NCBI GenBank assembly: GCA_963575745.1
Contig: CAUYUJ010017632.1
Coordinates: 69,578-131,577, forward strand
DNA: 62,000 nucleotides
Source of the DNA: Prorocentrum cordatum
Lineage: Eukaryota > Sar > Dinophyceae > Prorocentrales > Prorocentraceae
Reading direction: 5' to 3'
The position numbers and the translations under genes were made by a program. Shown piece by piece: positions 52,616 through 62,000 of the stretch. The first letter of the stretch is position 1. Every line of letters starts with the position of its first letter. The notes under the pieces are model-generated. The model saw only the letters and a list, made by a program, of their open reading frames with translations. It ran no database searches and was not told the origin of the DNA.

Positions 52616-53297
52616 CTCCTCCTCCTCCTCCTCCTCCTCCTCCTCCTCCTCCTCCTCCTCTCCTCCTCCGCGAAGGAGGCCCTCACCAGTGCTCCACTAG
52701 CCGCCGCATGACGCGAGTGGAGAGGAGGTGGGCCCCAGGGCCGCGACCTCCAGGGGGCGAACCGCTACGAAGGAGAGAACGAGGAGAGGTATGAGATGAG
52801 ACGACAGAGAGTCTCAGCGGGAGCGGCGCGAGATGATGGGCGCCGCGCCATCAGCGGGCGGATTCGCGGGAGGAGCGCGGCGCGGCCCAGCGCCCGCGCA
52901 GCTTTTTTTTCTCGCGGGCGAGCGGGATGCGAATAGTCGAACTTCCTCCTCCCTCCTCCTTCTCCTCCGCCGCCTTCCTCCTCTTCCTCCTCCCTCCTCC
53001 TCACTCCGCTCTCCTCCTCCTCAGCCTCCTCTCCTCATCCTACTCTTCCTTCTTCTTCCCCCTCCTCCTTCCCTCCCTCATCCTCCTTCCCCCTTGCCTC
53101 CATATGGGGCGGTGTGAAAAACCTCTCCCCCCCCTTCCATCCTCACCTCCTCCTTTCCTCCTCCTCATCCATCCCTCCTTCCTCCCTCCCTCCTCCTCCT
53201 CCTCCCCCTCCCCTCCGCCTCCTCCTACTACCTCCTCCTCAACCTACCTCATCCTACCCTCTTCTCCTCCTCCTCCTCCTCCTCCTCCTCCTCCTCC
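52616..53297 (+). repeat. CTC tracts and captured segment before B2
   Basis: Pure CTC at 52616-52669, the unique segment at 52670-52945 (counterpart of 34536-34739 with extra bases), then an interrupted CTC/TCC tract to the SL. It is less regular than before B1. Confidence 0.8.
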
Positions 53298-53346
53298 TCC
53301 GTAGCCATTTTGGCTCAAGTCCGTAGCGTGGCCCGAGCGTCAACAG
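53298..53346 (+). other. DinoSL plus relict SL at the 5' end of B2
   Basis: 53298-53319 is a perfect DinoSL, flush with the CTC tract, followed by the same degenerate second SL as in B1. Confidence 0.85.
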
Positions 53347-53458
53347 CGGACGTGAGCATTCTGGCAAGGGGGCACCTCTCTGGTGCACGCGGCCCCAACT
53401 GTTCTCCTGGCTTGCCAGGCATACTAACGTACCTTCTTTTGCCTGCCACGGCACGCCG

Positions 53459-54682
53459 ATGGGATCGGATGATTTGCGCTCAGCCCCGTGGCGTGCGGAC
53501 GGGTCGACGAATAAGAAGGCCACTGTTGTCCGACGCAAGCTACACAAGCCCCCTGTCTCAGGGCCCTCGTGGCGATGCGGTCATTGTGGATGTGCACGCA
53601 ACGAGGAAAGATGGCAGTGGTGCAAACATTGCTTCTCATATCGCACACCTGAGCCAGGATGGACCCAGCCACAGCACTGGCCGTCTCGGGCGGGCAGGTC
53701 GTGGTCAGGATCAGACAACTCGTGGAACGACAGCCGTCAGAGTTCAGAGCACCGGCTACCGCTGGCGGCCGGCCTCCAGCCAGGTCCGAACTCCTCCACG
53801 CCAGCGCTGGTTTGGACGAGCCTTGATGGCCTGGATGCTACTGAGCTGGGTTCTCTGCTGGCCATCGCCAACAAAACGGGAGACAAGAACTTGGCCACGA
53901 GGGTTCAGGCGCGCATCAACATCCTGGCAAAGCCTGCCCCCCCTGTCATTGAGAAGACCATGGAGCAGCGACTGGCTGAATCGCGACGTGAATGCGACAA
54001 GCTCCTTCAGCGACTCTCTCGCGAACTGGACAAGCACGACAAGTGGAAGACCCAACTGCATGAGCACGAGGACTACATCATGGGCCTTCGTGCAGAGTTG
54101 GAGATCATGGACACTCAACACGCGGAGCTCGCCCGCAAGCTCGCTGCCACAGGCAAAGCTCCCGTACCAGAACCAGGACCAGCGCCTGCGCGGATCAAGC
54201 TGGAGGACCTCGTGTCTGGCAAGGTTGGCACCCTGGACTTCGATCTGGGCCTCCTGTCAGACATGCCTGATGGATTGGAGCTGGATGAGGACGATCGCCT
54301 ACGGATTGAGGAACGCACCACACAGTTGCGGGAGCTCCTTTCCACAAAGGCCAAGGATCTTTTCGCCTCGGCTCTGGATGAGGCCAAGCGAGTGGTCCAG
54401 GAGCATGAATCACAGAAGACGCGTCTACTGGCCAAACGTCGTCGAGTGCAGGATGCTGAAGACGAAACCCAGCCCAAGCCAGGAAGCGCAGAAGGTTCCC
54501 AGCCAGAGTCAGCTAGTGCTGGTGGTGATGGCGCGGAGACCACCGCGGAGCCCCTTGGCCAAACTGCAGAAGGACAGGGCTCCCGACCAGATCAACAGGC
54601 ACGGTTCGCCTCAGTTCGAGAGAGATTGGCCAAGTTCGAGCGCAGGGGGGGCCCCAACAGCGAGTGCCCAGCAGCTACCTGA
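53459..54682 (+). CDS. B2 ORF1 (407 aa)
   Basis: ATG at 53459. I see one residue different from B1 ORF1 (Pro for Ser in NILAKPAPP). Cys ligands at residues 40, 43, 55 and 58 and both helical regions are intact. Confidence 0.8.
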   Translation: MGSDDLRSAPWRADGSTNKKATVVRRKLHKPPVSGPSWRCGHCGCARNEERWQWCKHCFSYRTPEPGWTQPQHWPSRAGRSWSGSDNSWNDSRQSSEHRLPLAAGLQPGPNSSTPALVWTSLDGLDATELGSLLAIANKTGDKNLATRVQARINILAKPAPPVIEKTMEQRLAESRRECDKLLQRLSRELDKHDKWKTQLHEHEDYIMGLRAELEIMDTQHAELARKLAATGKAPVPEPGPAPARIKLEDLVSGKVGTLDFDLGLLSDMPDGLELDEDDRLRIEERTTQLRELLSTKAKDLFASALDEAKRVVQEHESQKTRLLAKRRRVQDAEDETQPKPGSAEGSQPESASAGGDGAETTAEPLGQTAEGQGSRPDQQARFASVRERLAKFERRGGPNSECPAAT

Positions 54683-54821
54683 GTCAGGGACATCTGTGTC
54701 AGCTGGGGTGCTCAAGCTCATTTCACGAACGCCGCCATTCCAATGCTACCCAGGCACGGATGTTCCATTTGGATGTACTTCCGACGTTCTCACACATGCA
54801 TGTGCTCCCTCTGGTCGAGCT

Positions 54822-57800
54822 ATGCGGTCTGACAAGTTCTACTACGAAGCGCTGGACACAATACGGAAGGTTCGGGATATGATGCAGTGGGCCCCTCCTT
54901 CGATGTCGGTTGAGATGACGGGGACCCCTTCTACGTGTGCACCGTGTTCCAGGCCGTCGGGGACTGTGAGCAGTACGGCTACGGCGTGGGCGAGTCAGTC
55001 GGGCGCCATTGGCGCCACGGGCACTATGTGGAGCCACGTTCTTCCTGTTGCATCCCTCTCCACGCAATCAGGTCCTCAACCTGCTGGAGGATTTCAGTCG
55101 TCAGAGCGCAAATCCTGGGCTGCCCAGAGCAGCGCAGGTTCACAGTCGCACCTGGGCTTTCCACCCGCCAGGGCACCCTCTCCACAGGAGGCGGGGGTCT
55201 CAGCGCGTGTGGGTGGGGGCTCAGGAGTTTGCTGGACTCGCCTATCTGGTGACGCAGGTAGCATTGGTGAAGTGGTGACTGCAACCGATACACCACAGGC
55301 CATGGGCCTGCCGCCTGCTGACGAGACCAGAGCGATGGCAGTACAGGACTATGCTGACATGCGTGCGGATCTCAGAGATTGGGCAGCGGCTTGGTTTGAC
55401 TTACATCGTGGGCTGTACGCTGGCAGTGCGGACTGGCGGCTTTGGTGCGAGGCGCTTCTGCACACGATCCTGGAGCGACAAGGGAACGAGCCCTTGCGCC
55501 GCTTGTTGCAGGCCTGGTTTCCAGGTCGCACCTTACAATCAGTCATGGAAGAATTATGTGAATTGGCATGGAGACAGTCTGAGCCCAGGCGAGTGGCTTT
55601 CCTTGATAGGCTACGCGCGGCGCCTTTTGAGAGCCGTGTTCAGATGCAGCGCCGCCACTGGGAGCGCTTGGAGGAGCTGAGAGCCATGTTCAGGAGGCTT
55701 TTGGGCTCGGATTTCCCTACGGTTCGGCTTCCTCGCCCCAGACAGCCTGACCCTGGTGATGATCAGGCAGACGTAGATGCGTACATCGCTAGCCTGGTGA
55801 TATTGGCGGATGCGGAGACCAGTTTGGGACAGGCCAATCACAGTACGAATACACATGCCATGCAACATCAGGCTTCTGAGGCTCCTGAAGTCCATCGGTT
55901 TGCTCCCCTACCTGTGGAAGGAGGTCGAGCACGGTGCGATGATTTGGACGATCCTGATGCTGACCCCTTCGCCTACCTCGACGACCAGTTCGGGAACGAA
56001 GGGGAGCTCTGTACGGTGGAGTCTAACATAGGATGCAGGCCAGACGCCATAAGCTCCAGCCCTGCCCCGTCTCGGGAGGTGTCTCTTGGAGGCCCTGAGG
56101 CCGCGCTCTTGGGTGTCTCGGGGAACTCCTCGTCGAGTCTGCCTTTGCTGGATGCCGCCCTTCCTCGGGTTTGTAATGTGGCGTCAGAAACGCAACGAGG
56201 CAGACAGATCCACGCTGGAGACAATGCGCCCACACACGAAGAGCCAGCTGTACTACAGCACCGCACGTCCGACAAGCATGTGACGATGCTCTTCGCGAAC
56301 ATCACCGAGTGGGGCGCCAAGGTTCGCAGCTTTGTGAACAGTCACAAGCACACCTACTCCATCGAAGGGCTGGTCGAGACGCATGTCCCCGACACCAAGT
56401 GCGCCCACTGGACTGAGGAGCTCAGGAAGGACGGGTGGAGGCTCTCCTTCAAGGCAGGCTTTGCTTCAGGGAAGTCGGACTCAGGCATCTCTGCAGGTGA
56501 GTGGCTTCTCACTCGATGTCACTTGGCAGCTACGCAGTTCGATCGATTGAGGGACCAGGCGATTGCTGACTCGCGCATGGATCCCTTCAAAGGCTTCTCG
56601 GCCACGACGCTGCATCTCAAGTCTGGCAACCTTGTTTACATTGCAGCGTACTTGCTACCGTCACTGGGGACTTCGCAGTACAACAATGAGGTGTTGGTGG
56701 CTTTGGGCGCTTTTACCAAAGCTTTGGCAGATCCCTGGGTGATTGTCGCGGACTGGAACAATGAACCGCAGACCCTGTTGGATAGTGGATGGGTGGAAAG
56801 ACTCAGAGGTCGGCTTGCGCTGCCGAACTGCAAGTTCACATGCGCGACAAGGGCCAGGGACGAATGTATGATTATGCGATTGTCTCTAAGCAGCTTACTT
56901 CGGACCGCATCAGGCTCAGGCAGGTTGTAGCGGTACCCTGGAAGACGCATTGTGCTATTGCCGTTGACGTGCTGGACGCCAAGAGGACTTGGTGGCATAG
57001 GTCGTTGGAGCTTCCGGAACCGCTACCCAGGGCCAACCGACCTCAGCAGGAGCCAAACCCAGACAGCAAGCGATCTATGAAACGCAAGCAGGTGGCAGAT
57101 GCACGCAGACAGGAACTTCCTGAAGAGCTACGCGAGGCTTTCGATGACCTGCCTTCTCAGGAGCCACCGCCAGAAGGCCCCAAGGTTACGTTCAAGGTGG
57201 AGCAGGCAGAATGGCGCAAGATCTACGGAGAAGTGGAGCAGGATACATTCAGACCACGTACAGCAGCAGAGCAGTTGGCGACAGGCCCCCTGGCGACCTG
57301 GAGGCCTGCTCAACGCTCCACCTTGGATGACAGATATGGGCGATGGGTCACCACATTGGAGCGGTCCATTGTGGCGGTCAGCGATGTAGAGGACCCAGCT
57401 GTGTTTCTTGGCAGAGGGCAAGGCTACTCAATTTCCTGGAAGAAGATGCGCCCAGCTCCAGGTCGACCTCACATGTGCGACCCTGTTGCAGAATGGTGGG
57501 GGATCGCGTCCACACTGCTGGCTCGAGGCGTAGCCTTGACGCGCTCAGGCAGAGACCCCCCAGAGGCGGTGAAATGTCTGGCGGGCTTTCGTGCTATGGT
57601 CCATAGCCTGACAGAAGCCAAGCAGCAGGAATTCTTCGGGAAAAAGGCGTTGACCACCACAGTGCAAGAGTGGAAGGATGTTGCCCTACAGGTGTCGCAC
57701 CTCAGCCAGACTGAGTTGGAGCAGCTCCAGGAGCACACCAACGTGTGGGTCGACCGCGCCCAGGGGCGCTCTTTAGTCAAGTCACGCCAAGCCTTCATGG

Positions 57801-60580
57801 ACTGGGCTAAGCAGATGTGGGCTAAGAGCCCAGGAGCTATACATCGGCATGTTCGTGCTCCTCCTCCTGACCCACTACCGCGGGAGATCATCTTAGATGG
57901 AGTGGACACTGCAGACCCCTGCGTACTCATTAGCACGAAGAAGGATTTTTGGCAGGGAATTTGGCAGGAGGACAAGGACAGCAGGGAGCACTTGCTTTGG
58001 ACCTTGGAAGGATTAGCCAGGGATGCTCGCGAAGACCCCTTGCCACCACTGAATGAAGGACAGATTGAATCGATACTCAGACGACAATCACCAAACAAAG
58101 CGAGAGGAGTTGATGGCTTGGGCCCAGTCGATCTACAACGTATGCCCCAAGATGGACTTACGGAGCTCACGTGTATCCTCAATCAAGCGGAGCTACTGCA
58201 GACATGGCCGTCAGCGTGGTTAGCTACTATTTGTGCGGTCATTCCGAAGCCAGCTGGTGGCACGAGAGTTTTGGGAATGTTACCGCAATGTTGCAAGACT
58301 TGGAGCCAGGCGCGCAGCTCGGTCACCTCAAGTTGGTCGGATGGTTTTTCTGCTTTCTGGGACACAGCCATCAGGGGCAGCAGCGCCCTGAGAGCTGCTA
58401 TGACGAGAAGCCTCATGGACGAGGCCTCTGCTACTGCAGGAAAGGCAACGGCGACTGTACTGCTGGACATAGCCAAGTTTTACGATTCCATCTCTTTCAC
58501 CCTCCTGGTGGTTGCGGCGCGGGGGCTCAACTTCCCTCCCACGGTGCTGTTCATGGAGATCCTGCTCTTCATGGCGCCGCGCATCCTCAAAGAGGGCTCG
58601 GTCATCAGCGAGCCGTTCTGCCCTGGCCGCTCGATTGTGGCTGGATCGTCTCATGGAGTCTGTCTTGGAAAAGTGTTCTTGCATTCTGTTCTGGAAGCTG
58701 CGCATGCTAGAGCCCCGCAGGCCTCGCTATGGACCTTTGTCGATGACACGGTGGCTAGATCAGAGGGCACCCAGGCCACTGTTGTTTCGGAGATGGAAGG
58801 TTTAGCTGGAGCGTTCTCGGAGGGATTCAGACTCAAGAGGCTCACGGTCTCGGACAAAACGGTTGTCTTGGCGTCCTCTCCTGAGCTTGGGAAGCGCATT
58901 GTCAGAATTTTCAGAGCCCGAGGGATGCCCGCTAAGTTTGCTTCAGTAGGAGTTGATTTAGGTGTTGACACTGCGGCAGGCCGTTTTCGGACTAGGAAGA
59001 AGGCACGCCAGAGAATGGCTAAAGCCAGTGGTCGATTTTCTAGGATTGTGAAGATGCGCAGGCTGGCAGGTTTGAGGAAAGTCACCCAGGGCGCTTGGCG
59101 CACGGGTGCCTTACCACAGGCCAGCTATGGCCATCAAGTTTATGGTATGCCACCGAGTCAGGTCTTGCTTCTGAGGCGACAAGCTGCCCGCACGGTCTCG
59201 GGAATGGGTAAGGGCAAATGTTTAACCACTGTTCTGCAGACGGTGCTAGGGGATGGAGATCCCGCCCTGGAGCTGCGCCGCCAATTGGTGGACGCCTGGC
59301 TGCAGCTGTGGAAGCGATTCCCCGCCCTCCAACCTCGGATTCGACGGTCGTGGGGTATCGTTCGGTCGCAGCTCGACTCGCTTGGTGCCAAAAGGTGGAG
59401 AGGCATTCGGGGGCCCATAGCTGCTGTCCAGGCCACCCTTATTGAAGCAGGATGGGAGCCCAGGGAACCTGACTTGTGGGAACGACCTGAGCATGCGGAG
59501 CATGCGTGGAAGTTCCCACGAATGGGCGACCCAGACTTTGATTTACTCCCGATGACTGACCATGCAGACCTGTTGCATGAGTTCGTTTCTGACATGAAGG
59601 CCAAGTTGTGGCAAGGTGCTGCAGGGCACGAGGCAGGCGACAGTTTGAAGGAAGGAGCCGACCTCCTTCCACTGCAACAGGAACTCCGCCGTTTCGAGTC
59701 TCGGGGCCAGTCGGATCTTTGGGCCCTCACCTTGTGCGTGGCCTCGGGGGGCCAATGGCCACGTCAGCGCCAAGTCGACTGTGGCTACACGGTTGACGTC
59801 ACTTGCCCAAGATGTAAGGCGGCCCCTGAGACCCTGTTTCACAGAATATGGCAATGCGTGTGTAATGTTGATCACCAGGATTTTAGCAGCACGCAAACAC
59901 TGGTTTCCCAGGCCACGGCGCAATGGGAAGCAGACCCTTCTTTATGGCTGAGAGGAGTGCCGTCGAGAGACCTCACTTGCCCCGTCTTCCTTGACCCCCT
60001 TGAGGCCCCTCCCCTTACGTACTACGGCTCCTCTCGCCTCAGTGAGTTTTGTGTTGCCCCTGGCCAGGACCCTCCCCACATCTTTGGAGATGGGTCAGGG
60101 GGCAAGTACAGCAGCGACCCGAGACGCAGGCGATGCGGTTCTGGAGTTGCCCTCATTCGGAGGACCGAGGATGGCTCCTGGGAGCCCGCCGCGGGAGTTT
60201 CGTCCCCCCTCCTGGGGCCGCGACAGACCGTGTCGCGCGCGGAGATAGCTGCGCTCGCCATTGCCCTGGAAGAAACCACGGGTCCCATCATTTATGTCAC
60301 TGATTGCCAGCCAGTCCTGGATGGTTGGAGAGCGGGTCGTGCCCGCGGCAGGTTAGGCCCGAATCAGGACTTGTGGTTCAGGGTGGCGGTGGCGTTGCGG
60401 AAGCGGGGGGAGGCTGAAATACAGGTCGTGTGGACGGCTGCCCATCTTGAGGACTCTGGCAAGGCTCTCAGTGCGTGGCAAGTCTTCCTCACTTCGGGCA
60501 ATATGTGCGCGGACGAACTTGCGGGGAGAGCGGCGGACGACGCCTTGTTCCAGTATATTCGTCAGCACGGACATCTATGA
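54822..60580 (+). pseudogene. B2 ORF2: endonuclease, RT, CCHC knuckle and RNase H, one frameshift
   Basis: First in-frame ATG at 54822. Frame one runs to 56930 and includes the N-terminal part of the EEP domain (ANITEW, VETH, ADWNN). An extra CG near 56842 (cacatgcgcgac versus cacatgcgac in B1) moves MYDYAIVS and KTHCA to frame two, which then runs open to 60580: RT fingers PKPAGGTRVL, motif A LLDIAKFYDS (58457-58490), FVDD 58736-58747, knuckle CPRCKAAPETLFHRIWQC (about 59807-59860), RNase H Asp 60089 (GDGSG), Glu 60242, Asp 60302, Asp 60512. All catalytic positions are present. It would be close to 1,900 aa if the frame break is a sequencing error. Confidence 0.85.
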
Positions 60581-61271
60581 TTGCATCGCCCATCTTGTCA
60601 GGCGCAGGGCCAGACGTGCGTTGATCTGCTCACTCCAGGTCGACCCCTGGCAAGCCACCAGGCTCGCCAAAGTGCGGGTGCCCCCCCCCTCCAGGAAGGC
60701 CGTCGCCCTGAGGGACACCTCTCACAATTGTGAGCAGGTCGGGAACAGGTGGCGTTGTAGAGTGTGCAGCCAGATTGTGGCCTCCACCCAGCTTCTCAAG
60801 TTTTGTGCCCTGTCTTGTCCAGGTCTGGCCCCCGAGGTCCGAGGCCATAAGTCGGAGTGGAGCCAATTCGTCTTGAGAACTGGTGAGATTTTGATAGGGG
60901 CCACCTCGGCCCACTCGTCCCACAAAATCTTCTACTGGCCTGAGTTGTCCTTGCATTTTTGTGTTTGTTGCGGGCTCACCGCCACCGTCGATGGTAGGTG
61001 GCTCGCAAGACCTTGCCAGGAGCCCTCCCCCAAAGGAGCCCAGAACCTCGACAGGATCCGTCGAGGCATTTTTCCCTCGCACAGGGGACCCCCGAAGGCG
61101 GCGCTGCTGGCCAGAGAGCGGCGCGATGCTTCGGTTGCGGTCCAGCGTGCGAGGGAGGCTCGGCAGAAGGGTAGTATTCTGCTGTCTCACGGTGAGGGGA
61201 GTGTGGGCGGTGCGGCCCGTCGACCCACCAGGATCCCTCACCGTGATGGCGGGGACTCATCCTCGGATTAG
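60581..61271 (+). CDS. B2 C-terminal zinc-module ORF
   Basis: Open from about 60447 in another frame, overlapping RNase H and ending TAG 61269. Two Cys modules as in B1. Because the frame shift relative to RNase H is identical in both copies, it could be programmed, a third ORF, or an ancestral lesion. Family A encodes a related module after its RNase H. Confidence 0.6.
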
Positions 61272-61612
61272 TCCCCGCCCAACCCGTTTTGTTTTGTGGA
61301 CGTTCGTCCTTCCATGGTCACTACTGGTCACTCCTCCTCCTCCTCCTCCTCCTCCTCCTCCTCCTCCTCCTCCTCCTCCCCTCTCCTCCTCTTTTTCCTC
61401 CTCCTCCTCCTCTTTCTCCTCCTCCTCCTCCTCCTCCTCAACCCTCGCCTCCTCGTCCTACTCCCGCTCCTCCTCCTCCTTCCTCTCCTCCCTCCTTCTC
61501 CGCCTTCCTCCTCCTCCTCCTCCTCCTCCTCCTCCTCCTCCTCCTCCTCCTCCTCCTCCTCCTCCCCCTCCTCCTCCTCCTCCTCCCCCTCCTCCTCCTC
61601 CTCCTCCTCCTC
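61272..61612 (+). repeat. B2 3' UTR and CTC tail
   Basis: 59 nt of UTR identical to B1, then CTC/TCC repeat from 61331 to the SL of C2, more regular in its second half than the B1 tail. Confidence 0.9.
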
Positions 61613-61648
61613 ACCGTAGCCATTTTGGCTCAAGCCATTTGGCTCAAG
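61613..61648 (+). other. DinoSL plus second SL copy at the 5' end of C2
   Basis: 61613-61634 is a perfect DinoSL with A as its first base. 61635-61648 (CCATTTGGCTCAAG) is a second SL lacking its first seven bases and one T of the T run, a clear tandem. Confidence 0.95.
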
Positions 61649-61751
61649 CCGTCCCAGGCCCAGGTGGGTCTTGCTACTCCGAACTTGGGACGGCGTTGGG
61701 GTAGCGAGCCAGTGGCTCGGTCCCTCGAATCGGCACCGACACGCTTCCGCC

Positions 61752-62000
61752 ATGGCCTTCGCCGGTGGCGGCAGGGGCGGTGCTGGATCCTGGGGCGCGG
61801 CGGCGCTCGGCGACGGCGGCCAGGCCCCAGCCCTCTGGCGAGGCAAGGGCCGCGCGGTCGGCCGCGGCGCCAGCGGTGGAGGGAAGGGCAAGGGCGCGAC
61901 TGACGCAGCCCCTCGGTCGCCCAGCCAGGCCGCTGCGCCGTGGCAGGTGCGCCGCCCTCCCTCCCGCCGCGCCGAGCGCGAGATCAAGTGGCGTTGTGCA
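61752..62000 (+). CDS. C2 ORF1, N-terminal part
   Basis: ATG at 61752, 83 codons without a stop to the window end. Gly/Arg-rich start (MAFAGGGRGG), then a basic Pro-rich stretch, and at the very end EIKWRCA, the W-x-C that opens the RanBP2-like finger in B ORF1 (WRCGHC). It thus shows the intact reading frame of the region that is broken in C1. Confidence 0.7.
   Translation, partial: MAFAGGGRGGAGSWGAAALGDGGQAPALWRGKGRAVGRGASGGGKGKGATDAAPRSPSQAAAPWQVRRPPSRRAEREIKWRCA

Larger units (their letters stand above)
53298..61612 (+). mobile_element. LINE family B, copy B2 (best preserved)
   Basis: An 8.3 kb element with the same architecture as B1. ORF2 has only one clear frame break before the RNase H end (2-nt CG insertion near 56842). 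The 53298-57495 and 60110-61480 parts are almost identical to B1, while 57500-59950 differs by several percent, mostly silently. Confidence 0.9.
61613..62000 (+). mobile_element. LINE family C, copy C2 (runs off the window)
   Basis: Begins flush on the CTC tail of B2 with an intact SL. It is equivalent to C1 but better preserved. Continues beyond the right edge. Confidence 0.8.

Noticed and set aside
53310-54821. Start of the 1206-codon frame upstream of B2 ORF2
   Set aside because: It overlaps ORF1 in another frame and begins in the relict SL; no domain before the ORF2 region.

Overview
The window looks like nuclear DNA of a core dinoflagellate. The decisive sign is the dinoflagellate trans-spliced leader (DinoSL, core CCGTAGCCATTTTGGCTC), present in full four times (11610, 35056, 53298, 61613) and once in degenerate form (43402), each time at the 5' end of a retroelement. 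High GC, abundant trinucleotide microsatellites and long repeat arrays fit. Genus cannot be decided from this sequence. No ordinary host gene was recognised.

Layout. (1) 1-11609: no recognisable gene. It is microsatellites, degenerate minisatellites and old duplications, becoming a GGA-rich purine tract at about 8.5-11.55 kb and then a CTC tract. (2) 11610-34481: head-to-tail copies of a decayed non-LTR (LINE) family, here called A: A1 11610-17469, A2 17470-25302, A3 25303-34481. A2 and A3 (and A4) carry a 1.6 kb insert bracketed by 11-bp inverted repeats and filled with a 77-bp satellite; A1 has the empty site. A 100-N gap at 30894 splits A3 and is flanked by a probable false duplication. 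(3) 34482-43401: CTC tract, a captured segment, then B1, a near full-length LINE with SL, ORF1 (zinc finger plus coiled coil), ORF2 (AP-type endonuclease, reverse transcriptase, CCHC knuckle, RNase H, C-terminal zinc modules) and a CTC tail. (4) 43402-44363: C1, the 5' end of a third LINE family, starting directly on B1's CTC tail. (5) 44364-62000: a second round of the same order, A 3' fragment, A4, CTC, B2, C2, so 24590-44363 and 44364 onwards form a large tandem segmental duplication.

How the parts work together. ORF1 proteins should bind element RNA. ORF2 should nick the target, reverse transcribe and, through RNase H, remove template RNA. Family B looks recently active: B1 and B2 RTs differ at many silent sites but few residues. 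Family A lacks key RT and RNase H residues in every copy and was multiplied as DNA.

The most interesting pattern: every SL sits flush on a CTC/TCC microsatellite, family B ends in a CTC tail, and the next element's SL begins on that tail. This suggests LINEs that are mobilised as trans-spliced mRNAs and use TCC repeats, including each other's tails, as landing pads.
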